A stretch of 37,010 nucleotides of DNA from Candidatus Omnitrophota bacterium (GTDB lineage: Bacteria; Omnitrophota; Gorgyraeia; Gorgyraeales; Gorgyraeaceae), in contig JAUYDX010000046.1 of the NCBI GenBank assembly GCA_030691625.1, positions 1 through 37,010 of the forward strand, read 5' to 3'. Positions 23,292-30,465 of the stretch are shown piece after piece (the stretch's first letter is position 1; the number at the start of each line of letters is the position of its first letter). The notes under the pieces were generated by a model. It saw only the letters and a program-made list of their open reading frames with translations. It was not told the origin of the DNA and ran no database searches. The position numbers and the translations under genes were made by a program.

Positions 23292-23642
23292 TTATTTTTT
23301 CTTGACACTCTCGACTAATTTTTTGAAAGCATGCGTGTCATTAACTGCCATATCCGCGAGTATCTTCCTGTTTAAGGATACTTTAGCGTCTTTAAGGCCT
23401 TTCATGAATTTAGAATACGACGTGCCGAGTTCTTTGCAGGCGTTGGAAATCCGTAAAATCCACAGCCTTCTGAACGTGCCTTTTTTGGCGCGCCTGTCTC
23501 TCGTGCCGTACATCAGGGCCTTTTTCAGGGTCTCGAGGGTCATCCTGTGCCATTTGCTCCTGCCGGCGCGGTAGCCCTTAGCCATCTTTGATACTCTTTT
23601 CCTGCGAGCCCTTGACGCCGGCCCGTATTTTGCGCGTGACAT
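23292..23642 (-). CDS. rplT: 50S ribosomal protein L20
   Basis: Early-assembly 23S rRNA-binding protein. 116 residues, family length. SRAKYGPASRARRKRVSKMA, GYRAGRSKWHRMTLETL and RRLWILRISNACKELGTSYS are the L20 pattern. An optimal AAGGAGGT ribosome site lies between the 43-nt palindrome and the ATG. In other bacteria L20 represses the infC-rpmI-rplT mRNA; no such site was identified by eye here. Confidence 0.97.
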   Translation of the reverse strand: MSRAKYGPASRARRKRVSKMAKGYRAGRSKWHRMTLETLKKALMYGTRDRRAKKGTFRRLWILRISNACKELGTSYSKFMKGLKDAKVSLNRKILADMAVNDTHAFKKLVESVKKK

Positions 23643-23664
23643 TTAATACCTCCTTTTAAATCCC

Positions 23665-23707
23665 AACAACTTGACACTTGAAACAATGTCACAAGTGTCA
23701 AGTTGTT
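23665..23707. repeat. 43-nt palindrome, family A, copy 4 (rpmI / rplT)
   Basis: 15-bp perfect arms AACAACTTGACACTT and AAGTGTCAAGTTGTT around the ACAATGT-containing centre. It directly abuts the rpmI stop codon (23708-23710) and ends 22 nt before the rplT ATG, leaving that ribosome site free. Confidence 0.93.
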
Positions 23708-23905
23708 TTAGCCGTATGGTAACAGCTTTTTGGTTATCTTCGCTTCCATACCAAGCACCTCCACGCACCTGCGCATCTTTCTCTTCCTTTTGGAGGATTT
23801 GGATGTGAGGATGTGGCGTTTGCCTGGTTTATATCTCATGAGTTTTCCGTTCTTCGTGAGCTTTAATCTTTTTCTTGCGCCCTTATTAGTCTTCAGTTTC
23901 GGCAT
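23708..23905 (-). CDS. rpmI: 50S ribosomal protein L35
   Basis: 65 residues, the usual L35 length: MPKLKTNKGARKRLKLTKNG, then GKRHILTSKSSKRKRKMRR and a C-terminal segment ending KLLPYG. Strongly basic. It is 14 nt after infC, in the standard order; its stop codon touches a 43-nt palindrome. Confidence 0.97.
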   Translation of the reverse strand: MPKLKTNKGARKRLKLTKNGKLMRYKPGKRHILTSKSSKRKRKMRRCVEVLGMEAKITKKLLPYG

Positions 23906-23919
23906 GCTTTTCTCCTAAA

Positions 23920-24447
23920 TTATTTTTTCACGTTCGCTGACGGCCGCGGCATAAAATATATGAAGATGGATCTACCTTCCATCATCGGACCTTTTTCTAT
24001 CTCTCCCACTTCTCCAAGATCAGCTATAACCCTGTCTACGACCTTTTTACCTATATCCAAATGGCTCATTTCCCTGCCCCTGAACATCATTGTAAGCTTT
24101 GCCTTATCCCCTCTTTCCAAAAAACGCCTCATGTGGTGAATCTTGACCTGGTAATCGTGTTCCTCTATATTAGGCTTCATCTTGATCTCTTTGAGGTGCA
24201 CTACCTTCTGATGTTTCCTGGCTTCTTTTTCCTTTTTCTCCTGTTCGTATTTATATTTCGAATAATCCATTATCCTGCAAACAGGCGGGGACGACTGGCC
24301 AGCCACCTCAACAAGATCAAGCCCCAGTTCTTCTGCTTTTTGAAGCGCGTCCTGGGTATTCACAATACCCATCTGTTCGCTTTCAGCGCCTATAAGCCTT
24401 ACCTCTTTAACGCGTATCCTTTGATTGATCCTCAGGTCTTTTGAAAT
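23920..24447 (-). CDS. infC: Translation initiation factor IF-3, probable AUU start
   Basis: Binds 30S subunits and checks initiator tRNA and start codons. 175 residues. The N domain reads SKDLRINQRIRVKEVRLIGA and LGLDLVEVAGQSSPPVCRIMDYSK (read in parts); a lysine-rich linker follows; the C domain contains KEIKMKPNIEEHDYQVK and FRGREMSHLDIGKKVVDRV. The in-frame GTG at 24456 lies within the Shine-Dalgarno AAGGGGTGA. The ATT at 24447, six bases after that site and directly before SKDLRIN, is the likely start, as in E. coli infC, where the rare AUU start allows IF-3 autoregulation. Confidence 0.95.
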   Translation of the reverse strand: MSKDLRINQRIRVKEVRLIGAESEQMGIVNTQDALQKAEELGLDLVEVAGQSSPPVCRIMDYSKYKYEQEKKEKEARKHQKVVHLKEIKMKPNIEEHDYQVKIHHMRRFLERGDKAKLTMMFRGREMSHLDIGKKVVDRVIADLGEVGEIEKGPMMEGRSIFIYFMPRPSANVKK

Positions 24448-24475
24448 ACAGATCACCCCTTTCTTTTGTTAAACA

Positions 24476-26188
24476 TTAAACCTTGTTAAGTATTTCTTTT
24501 TTTACCCTGTCTATAAAATCCTCTATCTTCATCGCACCCGTATCCCCTTCTTTTCTGGCGCGGAGCGAAATAGTAGCCGACTCTTTTTCTTTATCCCCGG
24601 CTATGAGCATGTAAGGGATTTTATTTAATTCTCCCTCTCGTATTTTATATTGCAGTTTCTCGTTTCTCTTGTCAATCTCAACCCTTACGCCTTCATCCTG
24701 CAACCTCTTTAGAACGCTTTCAGCGTAATCATGCGAACGGTCAGTTATAGGTATCACCAGAACCTGCACAGGCGCCAGCCACACAGGAAAAGCGCCTGCG
24801 TAGTGTTCCACAAGCGTGCCTATAAAACGCTCCATACTGCCCAGTATGACCCTATGGAGCATCACAGGCCTTTCTTTTTTCCCGTCGCTGGAAATATAAG
24901 AAAGATCGAACCTTTCGGGCAGCGCGAAATCGCACTGCACTGTCGCGCACTGCCACGGCCTGCCAAGAGCGTCTCTAACCATTATGTCTATCTTCGGGCC
25001 GTAAAAAGCGCCTTCGCCTTCATTGATATCATAACTCATGGCTTTTGATTCCAGGGCCTTTTTCAGGGCGTCTGTTGCCTGGCGCCAGATCTCGTCTGTG
25101 CCTATGGATTTTAACGGCCTTGTGGAAAGGTCTATCTTGTAATCCTTAAAACCAAAAACCTTCAATGCATCCAGGACAAATTCTATCACGCCTATTATCT
25201 CTTGTTCCAATTGTTCAGGCAGGCAGAATATGTGCGCGTCATCCTGCGTAAATCCCCTGACCCTTAAAAGCCCGTGCAGTACGCCTGTTTTTTCGCGCCT
25301 GTGCACATTGCCAAGCTCAAAATAACGTATTGGCAAATCTCGATAGCTTCTGATCTTTGATTTATAAATCAGTATGTGGCCGGGGCAGTTCATGGGCTTT
25401 AGAACGTATTCTTCGCCTTCCACCTTAAAGACGTACATGTTGTCTTTATAATATTCATAATGGCCTGACGTAATCCATATGTCTGATTTAAGGATGTGCG
25501 GCCCCATCACGATCTGGTAACCGCGCCTCAGATGTTCTTTTTTCTCGTAGTCCTCTATCAGCATCCTGAGGAGCGCGCCTTTTGGATGGTAAAACACAAG
25601 GCCCGGCCCCACTTCGTCGTGGATACTGAAAAGGTCCAGCTCCTTGCCCAGTTTTCTGTGGTCTCTTTTTTTGGCCTCTTCTATTCTATTTAAATACCCG
25701 TCCAGATCTTTTTGCGACTCAAAACACGTGCCGTATATTCTCTGAAGCATTGGGTTTGTCTCTATGCCGTGCCAGTACGCGCCTGCAATGCTTAAAAGTT
25801 TAAACGCCTTTATCTGGCCTGTGGATCTTACGTGCGGCCCCTTGCATAAATCCACAAACTTTCCGTGCCTGTAAATAGACACAGAGTCCCCTTCTAATTT
25901 ATTGATAAGCTCAACTTTATAAGGTTCTTTCGCGAATATTTTCAGCGCCTCTTTTTTAGAAATATCTTCTTTTTCAAACCCCAGGTCTTGTTCTATAATT
26001 TTTTGCATCTCTTTCTCGATGATAGGCAGGTCCTCCGGCTTAAAAGGTTCCGGCCTATCAAAGTCATAGTAAAACCCGTCTTCAATAGCAGGCCCTATGG
26101 CGAGTTTCGCGTCAGGAAAAAGTTTCTTAACAGCGTCTGCCATCGCGTGCGAACAGCTATGCCGTAACGCGTCTAAATCTTTTGCCAT
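24476..26188 (-). CDS. thrS: Threonyl-tRNA synthetase lacking the TGS domain
   Basis: Charges tRNA-Thr. 570 residues, against about 640 in E. coli. It opens at the N2 editing domain ([20 protein letters not shown] with the HxxxH pair; [15 protein letters not shown] with the C/H pair), so the N-terminal TGS domain is missing. The catalytic core shows [32 protein letters not shown] (motif 2) and [15 protein letters not shown] (motif 3), with the zinc C, H, H set in place. The anticodon-binding domain begins near [15 protein letters not shown]. The ATG at 26188 has an AGGGG ribosome site. It lies downstream of three tRNA genes and a 43-nt palindrome. Confidence 0.96.
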   Translation of the reverse strand: MAKDLDALRHSCSHAMADAVKKLFPDAKLAIGPAIEDGFYYDFDRPEPFKPEDLPIIEKEMQKIIEQDLGFEKEDISKKEALKIFAKEPYKVELINKLEGDSVSIYRHGKFVDLCKGPHVRSTGQIKAFKLLSIAGAYWHGIETNPMLQRIYGTCFESQKDLDGYLNRIEEAKKRDHRKLGKELDLFSIHDEVGPGLVFYHPKGALLRMLIEDYEKKEHLRRGYQIVMGPHILKSDIWITSGHYEYYKDNMYVFKVEGEEYVLKPMNCPGHILIYKSKIRSYRDLPIRYFELGNVHRREKTGVLHGLLRVRGFTQDDAHIFCLPEQLEQEIIGVIEFVLDALKVFGFKDYKIDLSTRPLKSIGTDEIWRQATDALKKALESKAMSYDINEGEGAFYGPKIDIMVRDALGRPWQCATVQCDFALPERFDLSYISSDGKKERPVMLHRVILGSMERFIGTLVEHYAGAFPVWLAPVQVLVIPITDRSHDYAESVLKRLQDEGVRVEIDKRNEKLQYKIREGELNKIPYMLIAGDKEKESATISLRARKEGDTGAMKIEDFIDRVKKEILNKV

Positions 26189-26202
26189 AATCAATCCCCT
26201 CA

Positions 26203-26245
26203 AACAACTTTACACTTGCGACAATGTTTGTAGTGTCAAGTTGTT
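26203..26245. repeat. 43-nt palindrome, family A, copy 5 (tRNA-Val / thrS)
   Basis: Identical to the copy at 15603-15645 over 43 nt. It lies 12 nt past the tRNA-Val CCA end and 14 nt before the thrS ATG, where an RNA stem could mark the tRNA/mRNA processing border. Confidence 0.92.
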
Positions 26246-26257
26246 GCGTTTATAAAC

Positions 26258-26334
26258 TGGTGGGCCTAACAGGACTCGAACCTGTGACCTCTTCCATGTC
26301 AAGGAAGCGCGCTAACCAACTGCGCTATAAGCCC
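26258..26334 (-). tRNA. tRNA-Val (GAC), CCA encoded
   Basis: Complete cloverleaf on the minus strand: acceptor GGGCTTA pairs with TAGGCCC (one G-U), D stem GCGC/GCGC, anticodon loop TTGACAT inside CTTCC/GGAAG, and T arm ACAGG-TTCGAGT-CCTGT. Discriminator A is followed by an encoded CCA. Confidence 0.95.
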
Positions 26335-26347
26335 AAAATTTTCAACA

Positions 26348-26433
26348 TGGTGGGCGAGGAGGGAGTTGAACCCTCACGACCTTGCGATCAAAGGATTTTA
26401 AGTCCTTCGTGTATGCCATTCCACCACTCGCCC
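26348..26433 (-). tRNA. tRNA-Leu (UAA), CCA encoded
   Basis: Class II tRNA with a long variable arm. Acceptor GGGCGAG pairs with CTCGCCC, anticodon loop CTTAAAA gives UAA, T loop TTCAACT, discriminator A and encoded CCA. Its 5' end lies only 2 nt after the 3' end of tRNA-Cys. Confidence 0.95.
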
Positions 26434-26435
26434 GG

Positions 26436-26507
26436 AGGCGACGACCGGAATCGAACCGGTGCATAGGAGTTTTGCAGACTCGTCCCTTACCACTTGGGTA
26501 CGTCGCC
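26436..26507 (-). tRNA. tRNA-Cys (GCA), CCA not encoded
   Basis: Acceptor GGCGACG pairs with CGTCGCC, D stem CCC/GGG, anticodon loop CTGCAAA (GCA), T loop TTCGATT, and discriminator T as expected for Cys. After the discriminator come CC and then the first G of tRNA-Leu, so CCA must be completed enzymatically, unlike its two neighbours. The outermost anticodon-stem pair is C-C mismatched. Confidence 0.93.
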
Positions 26508-26523
26508 GCTTGCCATCTTAGAC

Positions 26524-26561
26524 AAAAAACGTGTAGCTCTGATAAGATACGGCTACACGTT
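26524..26561 (-). terminator. Intrinsic terminator after the prepilin gene
   Basis: Minus strand AACGTGTAGC, 14-nt loop, GCTACACGTT (10-bp perfect stem), running into a T-run and then GTC. It ends transcripts of rpoZ-coaBC-prepilin. tRNA-Cys begins only 17 nt downstream. Confidence 0.85.
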
Positions 26562-26579
26562 GTGAACAATACTTTTCCA

Positions 26580-27038
26580 TTAAAACGGCGGAGCCCATTT
26601 ACCCTTGGAAGCGGACTGCCATTTTACATGTCCTCCCACAAAAAGCATATTGCCGCCCTGGCCTTTGTGGTTCTCAGCCTTGTCGCAGGCTATTGCCTCG
26701 CCACTCTCGGCAGATTCTGTAAGCCCTGTTTTATATGCGTAATCTCCGCTGTCCGCGTTTTCAGGTATGCCTGTAGGGGCTGACGGGCATTTAAAAATCT
26801 CAAGGCTGTCAAGATATCCCCCGTCTACCAGTTCGTTAAGGGTTTTGGGGAATCTTTCCATATTATCTGTAGCGTATAAATGCAACGCTATGCTTATCTG
26901 TTTCAAATTATTCATACAGCTTGTGCGCCTGGCCCTTTCGCGCGCCTGGCCTATCGCAGGCAAAAGCATGCCTGCCAGTATACCTATAATAGCTATTACC
27001 ACCAATAACTCTATAAGGGTAAACCCGCGTTTTTTCAA
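26580..27038 (-). CDS. Type II/IV prepilin-like protein (DUF1559-like)
   Basis: 152 residues. A short leader KKRG precedes [20 protein letters not shown], the class III signal cleaved by prepilin peptidase before F, with the conserved E5. [21 protein letters not shown] follows, and near the end [11 protein letters not shown], the 'DGH' segment typical of prepilin-like proteins abundant in PVC bacteria. Probably a pseudopilin of a type II secretion or type IV pilus system, whose other genes are not here. The start is read as TTG at 27038: it has GGAGG five bases upstream and overlaps the coaB stop (TTGA). An ATG four codons earlier lies upstream of that ribosome site. Confidence 0.85.
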   Translation of the reverse strand: MKKRGFTLIELLVVIAIIGILAGMLLPAIGQARERARRTSCMNNLKQISIALHLYATDNMERFPKTLNELVDGGYLDSLEIFKCPSAPTGIPENADSGDYAYKTGLTESAESGEAIACDKAENHKGQGGNMLFVGGHVKWQSASKGKWAPPF

Positions 27039-27691
27039 GCTGACCTCCATGGTTTATTCTTCTTTAAATACCACAATTCTTCTAATTTGTCAAGCAAAAC
27101 ATGGGCGACAAATGCCTTATTTTTCCGCTTTATTTTTGCAATATCCCAGAATCTATCTATGATATCTACGTCTAACTTATTGTCACCAAAAGGGTTATGG
27201 TATTTTGTAAACCTGTTTGCCACTATCATATCCAGTTTTTTAGCCCTGAGTTTTAACCTGGCATTTCTAACCAGGTTAGAGGTCTCTAAGTTAAATCCCA
27301 CAAATATCTTATGTTTCTTATGCCGAGCCAGCTCGCGCAGTATATCTTTATTGGGCGCCAGGTTAATAGAGATTTTTTTTGCCCTTTTTATCTTTTCCTT
27401 TGCAATTTTTTCTGCCTTAAAATCGCTTACCGCAGCGGCCATGATAAGGCAATCCGCGGTTTTTATCTCTTTCTTCAGGGCCTTTAATAAATCATCTGCT
27501 GTTTCGATAGGGATAAATTTATGGACCCTCGGAGGGATAAGACTTACAGGCCCGCTTACAAGAGTTACTCTATGTTTCCTCTTCAGGGCCTCTTCTGCTA
27601 TTTTATAACCCATGTGGCCTGTGGATCTGTTTGAAATAAACCTTACAGGGTCTATGGGTTCCTGGGTTGGGCCTGCGGTTATTATAATCCT
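27035..27691 (-). CDS. coaB: Phosphopantothenate-cysteine ligase part (CoaB), no start codon visible
   Basis: Joins cysteine to 4'-phosphopantothenate in CoA synthesis. The reading frame shows the full CoaB start [20 protein letters not shown] then [16 protein letters not shown], the AAAVSDF motif, and KEKIKRAKK. Normally CoaC and CoaB are one protein. Here CoaC ends SLSGL-stop, and CoaB continues in the minus-one frame from about 27691, overlapping CoaC by 10 bases. No ATG, GTG or TTG is available between the previous in-frame stop near 27750 and the conserved GPTQEP segment. A single-base indel (true or assembly error) or a frameshift joins them best; a separate protein from a non-canonical codon such as ATC is possible. 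The first ATG (27613) would delete the nucleotide-binding motif. Confidence 0.85.
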   Translation of the reverse strand, partial: RIIITAGPTQEPIDPVRFISNRSTGHMGYKIAEEALKRKHRVTLVSGPVSLIPPRVHKFIPIETADDLLKALKKEIKTADCLIMAAAVSDFKAEKIAKEKIKRAKKISINLAPNKDILRELARHKKHKIFVGFNLETSNLVRNARLKLRAKKLDMIVANRFTKYHNPFGDNKLDVDIIDRFWDIAKIKRKNKAFVAHVLLDKLEELWYLKKNKPWRSA

Positions 27692-28227
27692 GATAAACTT
27701 TTCACTTCCTTTATTATAATTTGTGGGTCCTGTATGTGGCCCATGCCGAGTTTACCGCATGCGAGACTGCCTTTTATAGGGCCTGTAAAATTAATCCCTG
27801 ATTTCTTAAGTTTTTGGATATTCTCCTGCGTGATTTTATTAGTATACATGCCTTCGTTCATCGCGGGCGCGAGCAATACCGGCGCCTTTGTGGCGCACAC
27901 AGCGCAGGTGAGCATGTCATCGCATATTCCGCTCGCGATCTTGGCTATGATATTCGCGGTGGCAGGTAAGACAGCTATACAGTCCGCAGCCTGGGCCAGC
28001 GATATATGCTCCACCTCCCACTCTTCAGGAGCCTTGAACATATCATGACTGATAACCTTGCCCCCTGAAACCGCCTGGAATAAAATCGGTTTTATAAATT
28101 CTTCCGCCTCTTTTGTCAGGACTACTGTTATCCGGGCTCCGAGTTTGCGCAGGCCGCTTATTACATCAAGCGCTTTGTAACACGCAACACTGCCAGTGAC
28201 GCCTATAATAATATTCTTTGTTTTCAT
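27682..28227 (-). CDS. coaC: Phosphopantothenoylcysteine decarboxylase part (CoaC)
   Basis: FMN-dependent decarboxylation of phosphopantothenoylcysteine to phosphopantetheine. 181 residues. IIIGVTGSVACYKALDVIS is the flavoprotein N-terminus with the FMN-binding serine, EVEHISLAQAADCIAVLPAT carries the catalytic histidine, PAMNEGMY the substrate-binding PXMNXXMW-like motif (W replaced by Y), and SLACGKLGMGHI the reactive cysteine loop. It ends SLSGL-stop exactly where fused CoaBC proteins pass into CoaB. Confidence 0.93.
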   Translation of the reverse strand: MKTKNIIIGVTGSVACYKALDVISGLRKLGARITVVLTKEAEEFIKPILFQAVSGGKVISHDMFKAPEEWEVEHISLAQAADCIAVLPATANIIAKIASGICDDMLTCAVCATKAPVLLAPAMNEGMYTNKITQENIQKLKKSGINFTGPIKGSLACGKLGMGHIQDPQIIIKEVKSLSGL

Positions 28228-28252
28228 ATTTATTTCTGCGGCAGTCTTTAAA

Positions 28253-28453
28253 TTATTCTTTCGCTTTCGCCTTATATCCCACCTTGCCAGCGGCTATTTC
28301 TTCCAGGGCGATAGTGGAAATCTTGGTGGTAGAGGTATTGATTAATTTCTGGGCGCCGTTATTAAGCTCATTGGCCCTTCTGGCGGCAATAATAGCGAGC
28401 TTAAAAATACTTTCTGAATCCTTGAATATCCCGCTTATAGGCATATACGACAT
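28253..28453 (-). CDS. rpoZ: RNA polymerase omega subunit
   Basis: 66 residues. The omega core is visible as SIFKLAIIAARRANELN and ALEEIAAGKVGY. Omega supports beta-prime folding and, in many bacteria, ppGpp response. It follows gmk by 15 nt; gmk-rpoZ-coaBC is a widespread operon order, which strongly supports this call for such a short protein. Confidence 0.92.
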   Translation of the reverse strand: MSYMPISGIFKDSESIFKLAIIAARRANELNNGAQKLINTSTTKISTIALEEIAAGKVGYKAKAKE

Positions 28454-28468
28454 GTAAGCTCTCCTTTT

Positions 28469-29053
28469 TCAACGGTCTCGTTTTACTCTGCAGCGTTCTG
28501 CAACAATAATAGCCCTTAGGCTATCAAGGGCTGATTCCAGCCTGTTGTTAACTACAATATAATCGTACTTATCGCTGCGCGCTATCTCCTGCCTGGCGAT
28601 CTCCAGCCTTTTTTTAATCGCCTCTCTTGAATCTGTGGAGCGGTTTACAAGCCTTTCTCTCAGCATATCAAGAGATGGCGGCAGTATGAATATATACACA
28701 GCGTCTAATTTAAGCCGCTTGATCTTCATGGCGCCCTGGACATCTATGCTGAGTAACACATCGCTTCCCCTCTTCAGCATGTGCAATATATGTTTCTTGG
28801 GCGTGGCATAATATTCTCCAAAGACCTTTGCCCATTCCAGGAATTCCTTTCTCGCTAGGCGTTTCATGAACTCAGGTTTTTCAATAAAGATATAGTCTGT
28901 CCCGTCTTTCTCGCCTGGCCTGGGCGGCCTCGTGGTCATGGAAATAGACCTGTACAAACTGTCCACCAGTTCCACGAGCCTGGTGCAAAGAGTTGTCTTG
29001 CCTGAGCCTGACGGAGCTGATATTATAAAAAGGATCCCTTTTTTCTTTTTCAT
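28469..29053 (-). CDS. gmk: Guanylate kinase
   Basis: Phosphorylates GMP to GDP. 194 residues: P-loop FIISAPSGSGKTTL, SMTTRPPRPGEKDGTDYIFI for GMP binding, EWAKVFGEYYATPK, VLLSIDVQGAMKIKR, and the lid region RLVNRSTDSREAIKKRLEIA. Its start overlaps the yicC stop (ATGA-type overlap of 4 nt), so the two are coupled. Confidence 0.97.
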   Translation of the reverse strand: MKKKKGILFIISAPSGSGKTTLCTRLVELVDSLYRSISMTTRPPRPGEKDGTDYIFIEKPEFMKRLARKEFLEWAKVFGEYYATPKKHILHMLKRGSDVLLSIDVQGAMKIKRLKLDAVYIFILPPSLDMLRERLVNRSTDSREAIKKRLEIARQEIARSDKYDYIVVNNRLESALDSLRAIIVAERCRVKRDR

Positions 29054-29928
29054 TCCACATTCTGCGCCTGTTCGCGCATCTTCTCGAGTTCGCTTTTTAT
29101 GTTAATGACCAGCCTGGATATCTTTATATCATTGGCCTTTGCGCCAAGGGTATTGACTTCCCTGTTGAGTTCCTGCAAAATAAAATCCAGTTTCCTGCCT
29201 GCCTCGTCCCCTGATTCAATCGCCTTTTTAAATCCGTCAATGTGGCTTTTAAAACGCGTGATCTCTTCTGACACATCGCATTGTCTGGCAAAGAGAGCCA
29301 GTTCTGTTTCCAGCCTGGCCTCGTCTATGGCCTTATCCTTTACAATATCCTTGATCCTGGAATCCAGCTTGTTTTTATATTCAATTACCACTGAAGGCGC
29401 CAGTTTTGACACGTCGTCAATATAGCCGGAGATGCTTTCAAGCCTCGCTGAAAAATCCTTATAAAGCGCCTTTCCTTCCTCAGCCCTCATCTTATTGCAC
29501 TCTCTGGCTGCGCCAGCCACGGCCTCTTTTACAGAAGCCCACACGCCCTCTACATCAATATCCTCCTCGCTATGCACGATCACGTCAGAAAAAGAAAGTA
29601 TGTGAGACAACCCTATCTCCTCTTTTATGCCCGCCCTTTTTTTGATCTCTCCCAGGATCTTTTTATACTTATCTATCGCTTTTTTATCCAGCGTTATAGC
29701 CGCGCCATTCTTTTCTGATGCGCGGTGCGAAAGAAATAAATTCACCTTGCCTCTTTTTATGTCCTTACGCAAAAGCTCTTTTATCCTGTCTTCCAGAGGC
29801 ATAATGCTGGACGGCGTCTTGGCTGAAAAATCAAAATACCTGTGATTTACAGCGCGTATCTCGGCTGTAAACACTCCAAGCTTATTCTTTGCCTCGCCTT
29901 TTCCAAATCCTGTCATGCTTTTTATCAT
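29050..29928 (-). CDS. yicC: YicC/YloC family endoribonuclease
   Basis: 292 residues, the family length. The start MIKSMTGFGKGEAK, EIRAVNHRYFDFSAKTP, and the C-terminal signature GRKLDFILQELNREVNTLGAKAND identify YicC. Family members are metal-dependent endoribonucleases linked to small-RNA turnover and stationary-phase survival; activity here is inferred from family. It starts just after ndk and overlaps gmk, the usual yicC-gmk-rpoZ context. Confidence 0.95.
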   Translation of the reverse strand: MIKSMTGFGKGEAKNKLGVFTAEIRAVNHRYFDFSAKTPSSIMPLEDRIKELLRKDIKRGKVNLFLSHRASEKNGAAITLDKKAIDKYKKILGEIKKRAGIKEEIGLSHILSFSDVIVHSEEDIDVEGVWASVKEAVAGAARECNKMRAEEGKALYKDFSARLESISGYIDDVSKLAPSVVIEYKNKLDSRIKDIVKDKAIDEARLETELALFARQCDVSEEITRFKSHIDGFKKAIESGDEAGRKLDFILQELNREVNTLGAKANDIKISRLVINIKSELEKMREQAQNVE

Positions 29929-29930
29929 AT

Positions 29931-30434
29931 TTACGCCCAGATTTTTTTCTTTTGCTTTTCAACTGCCACTGTTTTTGTCGGGTAAAGGTCCACGATTATC
30001 TCATCAGGCTCAAACCAGAGTTTTATCTCCCTTTCTGCCTCAGATTCATTGGATGAGGTATGCAAAACATTCTCATAAAGCCCCTTTGTGGTAATCCTGC
30101 CGTAAGCGCCTCGTATAGTCGTGGGGTCAGCCTCTTCGGGGTTTGTGGAGCCTGCGAGCTGCCTTACTTTGGTCAGGGCATCCTCGCCCCAGTAAACCAT
30201 TGCCATAACCTTTTTTCTGTCGTGCAGAGTACCCTGGATATACTGGATAAGCTCTTCAAAAAAAGGCTTGTCTTTCATGTGTTTATAATGTTCCATTGCC
30301 AGTTCCCGCGACACGCGCACCATTTTCGCTGCCACTATTTCAAGTTTTGTCTCAGCGAGCCTGGTAAGAATATTTCCTGTTAAAGATTTTTTTAACCCAT
30401 CTGGTTTAATAAGTATTAATGCTTGCTGATTCAT
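29931..30434 (-). CDS. ndk: Nucleoside diphosphate kinase
   Basis: Balances NTP pools by phosphate transfer through a phosphohistidine. 167 residues, about 25 longer than E. coli Ndk. ALILIKPDGLKKSLTGNIL opens the fold, TTIRGAYGRI matches the usual TIRGDFG segment, and ENVLHTSSNESEAEREI contains the catalytic histidine in place of NxxHGSDS, so the residues right after it are altered. The extra length is in the middle and in a basic C-terminal tail (VAVEKQKKKIWA). GGGGGAG ribosome site. Confidence 0.93.
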   Translation of the reverse strand: MNQQALILIKPDGLKKSLTGNILTRLAETKLEIVAAKMVRVSRELAMEHYKHMKDKPFFEELIQYIQGTLHDRKKVMAMVYWGEDALTKVRQLAGSTNPEEADPTTIRGAYGRITTKGLYENVLHTSSNESEAEREIKLWFEPDEIIVDLYPTKTVAVEKQKKKIWA

Positions 30435-30465
30435 GTCTCCCCCGTGCGTGGCACCAGTAATTGTG

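Noticed and set aside
4249-26245. Family A, B and C palindromes as intrinsic terminators
   Set aside because: None is followed by a T-run on either strand, and two family C copies lie inside coding sequences that must be transcribed through.
4249-26245. Promoters inside family A elements, because the arms contain TTGACA
   Set aside because: No -10-like hexamer is found 16-18 bp downstream in either orientation; the hexamer is simply part of the palindrome arm.
26189-26257. T-box or other riboswitch before thrS
   Set aside because: The gap to tRNA-Val is short and is filled by the 43-nt palindrome; no T-box bulge or specifier loop is present.
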